The notes under the pieces: model-generated
What the model saw: only the letters and a program-made list of their open reading frames with translations
What the model was told of the DNA's origin: nothing
The model's database searches: none
DNA from: an uncultured Alistipes sp.
Lineage (GTDB): Bacteria; Bacteroidota; Bacteroidia; Bacteroidales; Rikenellaceae
Length of the DNA: 57,035 bases
Direction of reading: 5' to 3'
NCBI GenBank assembly: GCA_910576555.1
Contig: CAJTIY010000009.1
Span: 1 to 57,035, forward strand
Shown here: piece after piece, positions 46,987 to 55,206 of the stretch
Numbering within the stretch: the first letter of the stretch is position 1
How the letters are laid out: each line of letters starts with the position of its first letter
Made by a program: the position numbers and the translations under genes

Positions 46987-48261
46987 ATGAGTTCCTCAGA
47001 ACGTGTTCCGGCGGCATGCCCTGCCACGGAGGCCCGATACCGGGAGGCGTTGGAGCAGTACGCCGCGACGGATAGGAGCATACGCGCCATTTGTACGCAG
47101 TGCGGTATTTCGTATGCGGGTTTCCGGAACTATCTCTACAAATACCGCCGCGACCTGCTGCTTTCGCGTCACGGCGTTGCTGCTTCTTCGGAGGCGGATG
47201 CCGCGCATACGCGTCTGCGGGGGCGTCGGGGACAGACCGCCGCGGCCCGTGCCAAGTACGGCGAAGCGATCGCGGCCTGCGGCGATGCAAAGTATTTCGA
47301 ATACAACGTGTCTCAGATCGCGCAGCTGTTCGGACTGAACCCCACGGGTTTGAGCAATCAGCTTCGTGCGCACTGTCCGGGGCTTCTCGAACGTCGCGAA
47401 CGGGAGCGTCGACGGCTGGGACTTGCCGACAACCAGCAGCGGGGCGTTCGTCCGTGGTGCCGGGATCAGTATGCCGCTGCCGTCGAAATGCTTCGCACGA
47501 CTGAACTTACGCTGCCGGAGGTTGCGGAGAAGTGCGGGGTCTCCTTTACCGGGCTTCGCCAGCACGTATGTTTCTATCACAAGGATTTGCAGCAGACGCG
47601 CAGCGAGTTGCGCGAGCAGGCCAAGACGCAAAAAAGAAAAGGACACGTCACGGGCAGCGGACGCCGCCACGAACCGACACCCCGAAGCCGCGAGCGCTAC
47701 CGGGAGGCCGTGCGGCTCTACCGGGATACGGCCATGACGATTAAGGAGATCGCCTTGCGGCTGGGATTGAACCCGATCGCTTTCACGAGCTACCTGCAAA
47801 CATGGCACCGGGAGGATGTCTTCGCCCGCCGGGGTGCGGAGTACCGGGAGGGCGCGAGCCTTTCGCAGACCAAACAATACAAGAAGCCCACGGCTGCCAA
47901 ATACGCTCCGGCCATCGAGCGGCTGCGTGCGGAGAACCGCCCCACGTCGGAGATCGCCGCCGAGTTCGGGCTGCATCCGGAGGTTTTCAGGCAGTATTTG
48001 AAGGAGCACGAACCGGAGCTGTATGCCCGGCAGGGTATGATGCGCGCCTCGAACGGGCGCACCGTTTCGCGGCGCAGCATGGAGAGATACGCCGAGGCGA
48101 TACGGCTGTACGAAACCACCGGCGAGGAGCTGAAACCCATCGCCTCTCGTCTGGGACTGAATTATTATTCGCTGAGCGGGTTTGTCCGGCGCAACTTCCC
48201 GGAACTGATCCGGAACCATCGGCAATGCACGGTGCCGTGCGATGCCGAAGAGACCGAATGA
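46987..48261 (+). CDS. Protein of six tandem helix-turn-helix repeats
   Basis: A 424-residue basic protein built of six related units at about 17-63, 90-137, 161-205, 237-283, 305-350 and 367-411. The shared pattern is [R/K/Q]Y-x2-A-[I/V/L], then I-A-x3-G-[L/I/V]-[N/S/H]-x3-[F/L]-x2-[Y/F/H/Q]-[L/V], and often P-E-L-x3-x-R. Examples are RYREAVRLYRDTAMTIKEIA with LGLNPIAFTSYL, and KYAPAIERLRAENRPTSEIA with FGLHPEVFRQYL. Each unit reads as one helix plus an HTH. Linkers are rich in Arg, Lys and Gln. Binding of long DNA sites through several units is the natural reading, but it is inference. I do not recognise a named family. The start is ATG 46987. Confidence 0.8.
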   Translation: MSSSERVPAACPATEARYREALEQYAATDRSIRAICTQCGISYAGFRNYLYKYRRDLLLSRHGVAASSEADAAHTRLRGRRGQTAAARAKYGEAIAACGDAKYFEYNVSQIAQLFGLNPTGLSNQLRAHCPGLLERRERERRRLGLADNQQRGVRPWCRDQYAAAVEMLRTTELTLPEVAEKCGVSFTGLRQHVCFYHKDLQQTRSELREQAKTQKRKGHVTGSGRRHEPTPRSRERYREAVRLYRDTAMTIKEIALRLGLNPIAFTSYLQTWHREDVFARRGAEYREGASLSQTKQYKKPTAAKYAPAIERLRAENRPTSEIAAEFGLHPEVFRQYLKEHEPELYARQGMMRASNGRTVSRRSMERYAEAIRLYETTGEELKPIASRLGLNYYSLSGFVRRNFPELIRNHRQCTVPCDAEETE

Positions 48262-48302
48262 TAGAAACGATACGATGTGATATACTCCCGGAGTATTTAG
48301 CA

Positions 48303-48333
48303 TTGTGCCCATTCAAAAACTTCGTTATATTTG
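48303..48333 (+). promoter_or_regulatory. Promoter upstream of the tRNA-like repeat and nuclease gene
   Basis: TTG (48303-48305), a 20-base spacer and TATATTTG (48326-48333). The next gene start is about 275 bases away, so it may read the nuclease gene with a long leader. Confidence 0.6.
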
Positions 48334-48492
48334 CGTAGATCGGCTATTAAGACGGAACGCATACCCGAAATGGATGGCTGTTTGATGTTCGTATATCGCA
48401 GTATGACGTTGTAAATAAGCTTTCGGCTATTCGGTGTTCTCCAATTCAAGCGATGCGTAATGGATTTGATATATTGCGCGATATGAGAGGGG

Positions 48493-48512
48493 CGAACCCC
48501 TCCCTTTCCGCC
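48493..48512 (+). repeat. Imperfect copy of the tRNA-Ser 3' end (possible attachment site)
   Basis: This 20-base stretch, ending CCCTTTCCGCC, matches 42641-42660 in tRNA-Ser at 18 of 20 positions. No other part of a tRNA is found next to it. Confidence 0.65.
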
Positions 48513-48609
48513 GTATGCGCATTTCGGGACGACAGAGCCGCGAGGTTCCGTCGTCTTCGTGTTTGTTCGGGGTGATGGCCGACGTGTATGGACCCAAGAT
48601 AATCGCTAT

Positions 48610-49413
48610 ATGCTTTACAAAAGAGACTATACCCTTCTGACCGACGAGGAGCGCCGCGGGTGGGACCGCGCGGAGAAGATGATCCGTTCGAAAACGGAGT
48701 TTTCTGCTTCGGACATGGTTGCATACGGCAATACGATGCCTTCGGCCGGATGGTATTATATGCAGCTTTTCCCCAACAACTATCTGTTCCCGGACGAATT
48801 AAAGGATCGTGAGCGCTTGTGCGGGGCCAAAGAGGGGCTGCTCCGCATTCTGGACGATCCGCAAGCCGGCGAGCGGGAGATTCTCAACTTCGTCAGAGAC
48901 AACGAATATTATTTCCTTGTGGGAAGCCTCTTTCTGCGGTTCGATTTCGGCCACCACGAAGCGTTCCTGTTCCGTGAGTTTCCGCTCGGTACGGAGCATG
49001 TCGCCGACTACCTGCTCGTGGGCAAGAACTCGGGCGGCTACGAATTCGTCTTCGTCGAATTCGAAAGTCCCCGGGGTGCGATCACCACGAGGACGGGGGA
49101 TTTCGGCGATGCGATACGCAAGGGAATCAGTCAGGCGAAGGACTGGAGCCGATGGCTCGATGCCAATTTCCCGACGCTCCACACCCGGTTCGAGCGGGCT
49201 TTGGGGAGGCATAGGCCCGATTTGCCGAAGGAGTTTTACAAGTCGGACCGAAGCCGGCGCCACTATGTCGTCGTGGCCGGGCGCCGGGCGGACTACAACG
49301 AGAAGACATATGCCTTGAGGCGCGAACTGGCCAAAGAGAACGGTATCCTTCTGCTGCACTACGACAACCTCCTCGATTCGTTGGATGAGTTGGCCGGCAG
49401 ACGGAATTATTGA
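48610..49413 (+). CDS. Shedu-like (DUF4263) nuclease, predicted anti-phage defence
   Basis: A 267-residue protein with the DUF4263/Shedu layout. EREILNFVRDNEYYFLVG (about 88-105) matches the family's 'E..i..FL..NP' helix. LGTEHVADYLLVG carries Asp133, FVFVEFESP carries Glu150 and Glu152, and DAIRKGISQAKDW (about 167-179) carries the conserved Gln. Together this is a PD-(D/E)xK nuclease core in which ExE replaces the usual ExK, a form I recall from one DUF4263 branch. Shedu proteins protect bacteria against phage as nucleases. Met at 48559 is an alternative start. It lies about 100 bases to the right of the tRNA-Ser-like repeat. Confidence 0.72.
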   Translation: MLYKRDYTLLTDEERRGWDRAEKMIRSKTEFSASDMVAYGNTMPSAGWYYMQLFPNNYLFPDELKDRERLCGAKEGLLRILDDPQAGEREILNFVRDNEYYFLVGSLFLRFDFGHHEAFLFREFPLGTEHVADYLLVGKNSGGYEFVFVEFESPRGAITTRTGDFGDAIRKGISQAKDWSRWLDANFPTLHTRFERALGRHRPDLPKEFYKSDRSRRHYVVVAGRRADYNEKTYALRRELAKENGILLLHYDNLLDSLDELAGRRNY

Positions 49414-49477
49414 AGGGGCCGGTAATGGGCGTGCGGAATGCGTCGCGCGAAGCGGCTGCGTATTCGGGAAAAAGAGA

Positions 49478-49504
49478 AGCGGACAACTACTTGAGTTGTC
49501 CGCT
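49478..49504 (-). terminator. Terminator of the initiator tRNA
   Basis: AGCGGACAACT pairs with AGTTGTCCGCT (11 pairs); the minus strand goes on with TCTCTTTTT. Confidence 0.88.
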
Positions 49505-49505
49505 T

Positions 49506-49581
49506 TGGTAGCGGGAGGAGGACTCGAACCTCCGACCTCCGGGTTATGAGCCCGACGAGCTGCCAACTGCTCTATCCCGCG
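49506..49581 (-). tRNA. Initiator tRNA-fMet (CAU)
   Basis: The cloverleaf begins CGCGGGA and ends TCCCGCT-A-CCA. Position 1 is C and position 72 is T, so the end pair is not Watson-Crick, and the anticodon stem ends in three G-C pairs (CGGG/CCCG); both mark an initiator. The anticodon loop is CTCATAA. CCA is encoded. Confidence 0.95.
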
Positions 49582-49619
49582 ATATATCGTTCGATCGGTG
49601 ATCTATCGCTTTTGCTCTG

Positions 49620-49651
49620 CAAAGATAATGCAAATATTCGGTTCTGCCAAA
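49620..49651 (-). promoter_or_regulatory. Promoter of the initiator tRNA
   Basis: On the minus strand: TTTG (49651-49648), a 20-base spacer and TATCTTTG (49627-49620), an exact consensus match 38 bases before the tRNA. Confidence 0.88.
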
Positions 49652-49808
49652 TAAATCGGGCCAATAAAATTTCATCTTCCGGTTATCCGATTGATTCCCA
49701 TCTCTCTGCAAGTCGAAATTCGCTGCCCGAAGCAGCTGCCCGCCGTGCGATGGCCCGCTGTTCGGGGCTATTCGACGGGCGGCGTCCGGCAGGCGGCGCG
49801 GGCTCCCT

Positions 49809-51590
49809 TCAGGGCAAAGCCTCCGAGACGATCTCGGCCAGATCGCGCACCTCGCGCCGCGTGCCGCGTCCGAGTGCCTTCTTGCAGAGCGGGCAGGCCG
49901 TGACGATCACCTCGGCCCCCGAGCGTTCGAGTTCCGCCGTGACCGAGCGGGCGATCCGCAGTTGCTGTCCGTCGTCGATGGCGACGTTGGCCACCGACGA
50001 GCCGCAGCAGAGGGCATCTTCGCGCGTGTGGGCCGGCTCGAGCAGTTCGCCGATCGCCTCGATCACGGCGCGGGGCTCGTCGTAGATGCCGCTGCCGCGC
50101 CCCAGTTCGCAGGGATCGTGGTAGGTGAAGCGCGCCGTGCCGCGGTTCGGGGCAAGACGTCCCGCGCGCATCAGGCGCAGGATGTACTCCGAGTGGTGGA
50201 GCACCTCGATGCCCTCCAGCGCGTAGTCCTCGCGGAATACCTTGAGGCAGATCGGGCACGAGGTGACGAGCGTTGCGATGCCGTGCTTGCGGAAGAGTTC
50301 GGTGTTGCAGCGCATCATCCGGTGTGCCGAGTCGGTCTCGCCGGCGAGTTTGAGCGGACGGCCGCAGCAGACGCCCCCGTCGCGGTCGGCCCACCACACC
50401 TCCTCGCCGGCGGCGTCGAAGATCCGCGCCATCGCCTGCATCGTGCGGGGCGTGAGCAGCGTCATGCAGCCGGCGAAGTAGCCCGTCTTGCCGCTTCCCG
50501 ACGAGCGGTCGAGTCCCTTGAGGTAGTCGTAGCGTTTCTCGTCGGGGACGTTCCGCATTGTGTCGCGGGCGTTGAGGCGCAGCGTGTTGAGGTCGATATC
50601 CACGGGACAGCGTTCGGCGCAGCGGCCGCACATCAGGCAGTTGTCGGCCGTCTGCAGCCGGAGCGAGCCGTAGCGGCGGTCGCGCAGGAAGTAGACCGAC
50701 TGTACGTCGCGGATGTCGAGCACGCTCTGCAGCTGGCAGGGGTCGATGCAGATGCCGCAGCGCGAGCAGGCCTCCGTCTGGAACCGGTCGAAGGAGGACT
50801 CCTTTTCGCCCGAGCGCAGCTTGTAGCGGCGCAGGAAGATGAGGGGGATCTCCGTGAATATGTGCATGTAGCGCGAGAAGGGCAGCGCTACGAAGAAGAT
50901 GCCGAGGCACGAGGAGTAGAACCACCACGCCGCCGTTTCGAGGCCGACCAGCGTCATGGTGCCGAGGTGGGCGGCCATCCATCCGCCGAGCGAACCGGTG
51001 AGGAAGGAGCCGCCGCCGTAGAGGGCGCAGGTGGTGCTTTCGGCGATCAGCCGCGCGGGGAAGATGAACCACAGGGCCGTGAGGGCGATGCGGTCGCCGG
51101 GCACGTGCTTGGTGGTGCGCCGCATGCCCATAGCCCGCGAGCGGAGCCGTTTGCCCCACGCCAGTGCCACGCCCGAGAGGACGAAGAGCAGCAGCAGGTC
51201 CATCGTCAGCTCGAAGGCGGGTTTGTGGGGCAGGTTCGTCGCGAAGTACTTGAAGAAGACGTGGCCCTGCAGCGGTACGTAGCGGAAGCCGAGGTAGGCG
51301 ATCGTCTCGATCCAGCCCACGGCGATGAGCAGGAACCAGCCGAAGGCCAGCGACATGTGCATGTAGCCCAGCAGCGGGTTGATGCGGAAGATGCGGCGGT
51401 GGAGCAGCGATTCGGAAATGACTTCGCCCACGGCGTCGAGCGTTGCCCGCGTGGGCAGGCCCCGCAGGATGCGCAGCTTGTCGGCATGCGGCAGCAGATA
51501 GAGCCAGCGGCCCCATTTCCACAGCAGCGTGAGGAACATCGCCGCGGCGCCGAGTATGAACGGCAGACAGAACGGTGCGTAGAAGTTCAT
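49809..51590 (-). CDS. Membrane cytochrome/HdrD-like fusion, quinone-linked electron transfer
   Basis: A 593-residue protein. Residues 1-265 hold about six membrane spans of NarI/DsrM style with His residues that could bind haem (YMHMSLAFGWFLL, AAHLGTMTLVG). Next come two 4Fe-4S motifs, EACSRCGICIDPC and NCLMCGRCAERCP. The rest has two CCG cluster domains: AGCMTL, GGVCCGRP, SCPIC and HDPCELG, ALCCGSS, ACPLC. This matches a DsrMK- or HdrDE-like unit in one chain that would exchange electrons with the menaquinone pool and reduce or oxidise a thiol/disulfide or protein partner. It is the last gene of the five-gene Hdr-like operon, 2 bases after the preceding one. Confidence 0.82.
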   Translation of the reverse strand: MNFYAPFCLPFILGAAAMFLTLLWKWGRWLYLLPHADKLRILRGLPTRATLDAVGEVISESLLHRRIFRINPLLGYMHMSLAFGWFLLIAVGWIETIAYLGFRYVPLQGHVFFKYFATNLPHKPAFELTMDLLLLFVLSGVALAWGKRLRSRAMGMRRTTKHVPGDRIALTALWFIFPARLIAESTTCALYGGGSFLTGSLGGWMAAHLGTMTLVGLETAAWWFYSSCLGIFFVALPFSRYMHIFTEIPLIFLRRYKLRSGEKESSFDRFQTEACSRCGICIDPCQLQSVLDIRDVQSVYFLRDRRYGSLRLQTADNCLMCGRCAERCPVDIDLNTLRLNARDTMRNVPDEKRYDYLKGLDRSSGSGKTGYFAGCMTLLTPRTMQAMARIFDAAGEEVWWADRDGGVCCGRPLKLAGETDSAHRMMRCNTELFRKHGIATLVTSCPICLKVFREDYALEGIEVLHHSEYILRLMRAGRLAPNRGTARFTYHDPCELGRGSGIYDEPRAVIEAIGELLEPAHTREDALCCGSSVANVAIDDGQQLRIARSVTAELERSGAEVIVTACPLCKKALGRGTRREVRDLAEIVSEALP

Positions 51591-51592
51591 CG

Positions 51593-51928
51593 TCAGAAAT
51601 CGCCTAATTTACGTTTGATCAGCAGCACCACGCCGCGCGTGTTGATGCCGCGCGGGCAGACTAACCGGCATTTGCCGCAGAGCATGCACTTGTTCATCTC
51701 CTCGTAGGCGCCCTGATATTCGCCGCGCCGCACGAGCGTGTGCACGCGGCGGAAGTTGAACTGCGTGAGGTTGCCGGCCGTGCAGACCGCCGTGCAGCTT
51801 CCGCAGCCGATGCAGCTCTGCAGTTCGGGCATCTCGCGCAGGATCTCGTCGCTCTTGCGGAGGTTGTTGCGGTCGATGTCGATGGCCCGGGGCTTGGAGA
51901 TGGTATATCCGAAGTTGATCGTCGCCAT
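51593..51928 (-). CDS. HdrC-like 4Fe-4S dicluster protein, short
   Basis: A 111-residue protein with two cluster motifs, CIGCGSCTAVCTAG (about 39-52) and CMLCGKCRLVCPRG (about 82-95). HdrC subunits carry electrons to the HdrB or HdrD site. The N terminus MATINFGYTISKPRAIDID is short. It lies between the HdrA-like gene (3 bases) and the membrane fusion (2 bases), so it is likely the dedicated donor of that protein. Confidence 0.88.
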   Translation of the reverse strand: MATINFGYTISKPRAIDIDRNNLRKSDEILREMPELQSCIGCGSCTAVCTAGNLTQFNFRRVHTLVRRGEYQGAYEEMNKCMLCGKCRLVCPRGINTRGVVLLIKRKLGDF

Positions 51929-51931
51929 ACG

Positions 51932-52939
51932 CTATGCGTTGAGGTAGTCGACCGCGGCGTCCGCTGCGGCCGCGGCTTCGTTGAGCGTCTCGCCGATGTT
52001 CTTGGGCGCCGAGACGGTGCCGGCGTAGAAGATGCCCCCGACGTTGCTCCGCACGTTGCCGAGGAACGGGTCGCGGGGCGCCATGAAGCCGCTCGGAGCG
52101 CGCTCGAGACCTGCCGCGGCGGCCAGTGCAGCGTTGTCGTCGTTGGCCCGCATGCCGACGAGCAGCACCAGCAGGTCGACGCTCATGCGCAGCGGGCGCC
52201 CCGTGAGCGTGTCCTCGGCCTTGATCTGAATGCCTCCGTCGATCGTGGGGCTCGCCTCCGAGATGCGGCCGCGCACGAAGTGGATGTTGTAGCGCTGCTG
52301 CGCCTCGCGGTAGAGCTCCTCGTAACCGGGGCCGAACATGCGGATGTCCATGTAAAAGTTGAAGACGTCGGCCTCGGGAAAGAGCCGCTTCATCTCGATC
52401 GCCTGCTTCACGCCCGTGATGCAGCAGACCCGCGAGCAGTGCTGCTGGCAGACCTTCTCGTCGCGCGAGCCGACGCAGTGCAGGAAGGCGATGCGCTTCG
52501 GCCGCGAGCCGTCGGCCTTCGCCACGCGCCCTTCGTCGAGCATGCGTTCGATGTCGGCCGAGGTGACCACGTTGTCGTAGATCCCGTAGCCGTACTCCTC
52601 CTTGATGCGTGCGTCGAAGAGCGTGAAGCCCGTGGCGAGCACCACGGCGTCGGCCGTGAGGCGGCGTCCGTCGGCGAGTGCGACCTCGTGCTGCGTGAAG
52701 GAGACGACCTCGGCCGAGGTCATCGTCTCGATGCCCGCCTCGCGGACGCGGTGCCGCAGCTCGGCGAGCACCTCCCCGGCCGGCGTGAAGGTGGGGAACA
52801 GCACGTGCCAGCCCCGCAGTTTGCCGCCCGTTTCGGCCTCCTTTTCCACGATCAGCGGCTCCATGCCCCGGGCCTTCAGCCGCAGGGCCGTCTGCATGCC
52901 CGCAGGGCCGCCGCCTATGACTACGATTCGTTTTTTCAT
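51932..52939 (-). CDS. HdrA-like flavoprotein, short form
   Basis: A 335-residue FAD protein of the HdrA family: VVIGGGPAGMQTALRLKARG for FAD and AVVLATGF, then the HdrA cluster motif in CVGSRDEKVCQQHCSRVCC (about 150-180), and GIFYAGTVSAPKNIGETL at the end. Methanogen HdrA is about 650 residues with extra N- and C-terminal ferredoxin domains; those are missing, so this is the minimal core. HdrA subunits can bifurcate electrons, but whether this short form does is unknown. The start is ATG 52937-52939. Confidence 0.85.
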   Translation of the reverse strand: MKKRIVVIGGGPAGMQTALRLKARGMEPLIVEKEAETGGKLRGWHVLFPTFTPAGEVLAELRHRVREAGIETMTSAEVVSFTQHEVALADGRRLTADAVVLATGFTLFDARIKEEYGYGIYDNVVTSADIERMLDEGRVAKADGSRPKRIAFLHCVGSRDEKVCQQHCSRVCCITGVKQAIEMKRLFPEADVFNFYMDIRMFGPGYEELYREAQQRYNIHFVRGRISEASPTIDGGIQIKAEDTLTGRPLRMSVDLLVLLVGMRANDDNAALAAAAGLERAPSGFMAPRDPFLGNVRSNVGGIFYAGTVSAPKNIGETLNEAAAAADAAVDYLNA

Positions 52940-53040
52940 GACGTTGTTCGCTCTTCGTAATGCGTTGTGCGACGGGGCGCGGTCGGTGCGTCGCCCGTCG
53001 TTCCTTCGCCCCGGAGGCCGAAGGGGATGCGGAAGATCGG

Positions 53041-54129
53041 CTACTCCCGCATGTCGTACACCGTGTCGGTCGCGCAGCAGTTCACCACGGCCGATGCGGG
53101 TTTGCCGATGTATTTGCCGTTGCGGCCCAGATATTTGGCCGCGGGGTCGTACTCGATGCCCATCTTGTCGAGCAGCGGCTCGACGTCCACCTGATGCATC
53201 TGCATGCCCAGCGCCCACGGGTCGTAGCCCAGCACCAGCCCGGCCATCTCCTCGTAAGTCAGCACCGGGATCCCATGGCCGTTCGCGCCGTAGGTCGTGC
53301 CCTCCATCTCGGCGATGGCGTACTGCCACTTGTCGAGAAACATCGCGCAGCCGGGACAGTTGGCCACGATGAAGTCGGGCTTGTAGGGGGCCATGCTCTC
53401 GAGCTTCTTGTGCGAGTTGGCGATCGAGTAGCCGCGGTTGGCCTGCACGAGGTAGTTGCGGAACCCGAAGCCGCAGCAGTGGCGCCGTTCGGGGTAGTCG
53501 ACGCACTCGCCGCCCCACGCCTCGATCATGCCGGCCAGCACGTAGGGGAACTCCGAGCCGCCGATGCCCGACTTGGGGAAGATCTTGGCGTAGTGGCAGC
53601 CGATGTGCTCCACGACTTTCAGCGGTTCGCCCGTCGCGGCGTCGACGAGCCGCTGCTTGGCGCGCGCCGCGATCTCGTTGCGGAAGTGGAACATGACGTC
53701 GGAGGTGTGGGCGAGGCTCGCCGGCTTGCGGAACTCGCGGCCCGTGGCCTTGTAGAGGTTCTCGCGCGTGCGCTCCTCCGTCTCGGGGAACTCGTGCCAC
53801 GTGGCCAGCATCTCGGTGTAGACGCCGAAGGAGGTGATGCACGAGGTGACGAAGTTTTCGTAGCCCGATTCGTTCATCAGCGAGAACTGCCGCGCCACGA
53901 CCGTCATGATCGTCTCCAGCGGTACGATGTCCGAGTGGTAGCCGATGCCCGTGCACGACGAGTGCTTCGGGTCGTCGAGCAGCTCCTTGCCGAGGTCGTT
54001 GCGCAGGATGTCGAGGAACGCCTTCTCCGAGCCGGGGAAGAAGTTCTGCCGGATGCAGCTGCGGCCGTAGTAGTAGCGGTCGTCGGCGATCTGTTTCTGG
54101 TAATCCTGCCAGCTGTTGCGTTTCATCAT
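53041..54129 (-). CDS. HdrB-like CCG-domain protein
   Basis: A 362-residue protein. The second CCG domain is clear: HIGCHYAKIF, RHCCGFGFRNYL and ANCPGCAMF, which bind the non-cubane cluster that cleaves heterodisulfides in HdrB. The first domain is partial (SSCTGIGYH, TSCITSFG). The natural disulfide is not known, since coenzymes M and B are not made by Bacteroidota. It follows the HdrC gene with a 94-base gap. Two adjacent Met codons make the exact start uncertain by one residue. Confidence 0.85.
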   Translation of the reverse strand: MMKRNSWQDYQKQIADDRYYYGRSCIRQNFFPGSEKAFLDILRNDLGKELLDDPKHSSCTGIGYHSDIVPLETIMTVVARQFSLMNESGYENFVTSCITSFGVYTEMLATWHEFPETEERTRENLYKATGREFRKPASLAHTSDVMFHFRNEIAARAKQRLVDAATGEPLKVVEHIGCHYAKIFPKSGIGGSEFPYVLAGMIEAWGGECVDYPERRHCCGFGFRNYLVQANRGYSIANSHKKLESMAPYKPDFIVANCPGCAMFLDKWQYAIAEMEGTTYGANGHGIPVLTYEEMAGLVLGYDPWALGMQMHQVDVEPLLDKMGIEYDPAAKYLGRNGKYIGKPASAVVNCCATDTVYDMRE

Positions 54130-54223
54130 GGTTCTGTTCCGTTCGCGTCGGATGGTCGCGGGCGGGAGGTCGCGGCGGGCCGGAGGGTCCGGCGCCCGGC
54201 ATCCCGTCGGCGGCGAGGCGGCG

Positions 54224-54925
54224 CTATTCGTAGTGTTCGTTGCTGTTGCGGGTGAAGACGTCCATCATGTACTGCTGGTCGGCACCCTCCGCGTAGCCCA
54301 TTTCGCGGGCCTTGCGGTCGGAGTGGCGTTCGATGGTGTCGAACATGGCGCGGCCGCCGCTCACCTCGAAGATGCGGTCGATCTCGCCGAGCGTCTCCTC
54401 GTCGAGGCGCCGCAGCGCACCGGCGCCGGGACGCATGTAGACCGGCGAGAACCGGCCGAAGATCTCCTTGTCGTTGTCGTAGATCCACTGCCAGACGGTG
54501 CCCTGCTCGGGGTGCAGCTCGGGTTTGACGAGCCGCGGCACGATGCAGTAGCCCGTGCGGAGGATGTTGTCGCCGATGATGCGCTTGAGGGCCAGCTGCT
54601 GGCGGCCCTTTTCGCTCTCGACGAAGAAGCCCAGCTTCTGCGACAGCGTGCGCAGCGCCTGAATCACGTACCCGGGGGTGTTGCCGCGCGGGCAGCGGGG
54701 CCGGCACGACATGCACTCGCCGCAGTACCAGATCGCGTCGCTGCGCATCAGCTCCTCGATGGCCTCGTCGTCGCGCGTCTGTACGATCGAGACGATCTGC
54801 CGCGGATCGTAGCTGTAGAACTCGGCTGCGGGGCATACGCCCGTGCAGACGCCGCAATTCATGCACGAATTCAACCCTTCGCGCATGCGCACGTCCTCCA
54901 TCAGCATGTCGAAATACTTTCCCAT
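54224..54925 (-). CDS. HdrC-like 4Fe-4S protein
   Basis: A 233-residue protein with CMNCGVCTGVCPAAE (about 21-35) and CGECMSCRPRCPRG (about 68-81), the paired clusters of HdrC. The C-terminal half (VWQWIYDNDKEIFG, then FTRNSNEHYE) is longer than in plain HdrC. It is the first gene of the leftward Hdr-like operon. A -7 box lies 27 bases upstream. Confidence 0.85.
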   Translation of the reverse strand: MGKYFDMLMEDVRMREGLNSCMNCGVCTGVCPAAEFYSYDPRQIVSIVQTRDDEAIEELMRSDAIWYCGECMSCRPRCPRGNTPGYVIQALRTLSQKLGFFVESEKGRQQLALKRIIGDNILRTGYCIVPRLVKPELHPEQGTVWQWIYDNDKEIFGRFSPVYMRPGAGALRRLDEETLGEIDRIFEVSGGRAMFDTIERHSDRKAREMGYAEGADQQYMMDVFTRNSNEHYE

Positions 54926-54951
54926 ACCTCCGTGTACACCATTTTACGTTA

Positions 54952-54959
54952 CAAAGGTA
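54952..54959 (-). promoter_or_regulatory. -7 promoter element of the Hdr-like operon
   Basis: CAAAGGTA reads TACCTTTG on the minus strand, 27 bases before the first gene. Confidence 0.7.
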
Positions 54960-55206
54960 GGGGTTTCGGCCGAGGCGGGCAGTAGTATAAATACTTAAAA
55001 CGATGCGGCGGCGGGGGCGGACGGGGCGCTGCGACCCGGTGCGATTTGGAGATGCGGGGGATTTTTCCTATATTCGTTTCGACGTCTCATTTAAAACCGG
55101 GCGATCCGACGACGGATCGGGCCCCTCTTCGGATCGGCGCTCCGTGCGGTCCGTTCCGGATGGCGCGGACCCGCTGCCGAAGCGTACGATCGCCGCAACC
55201 CGTGTC

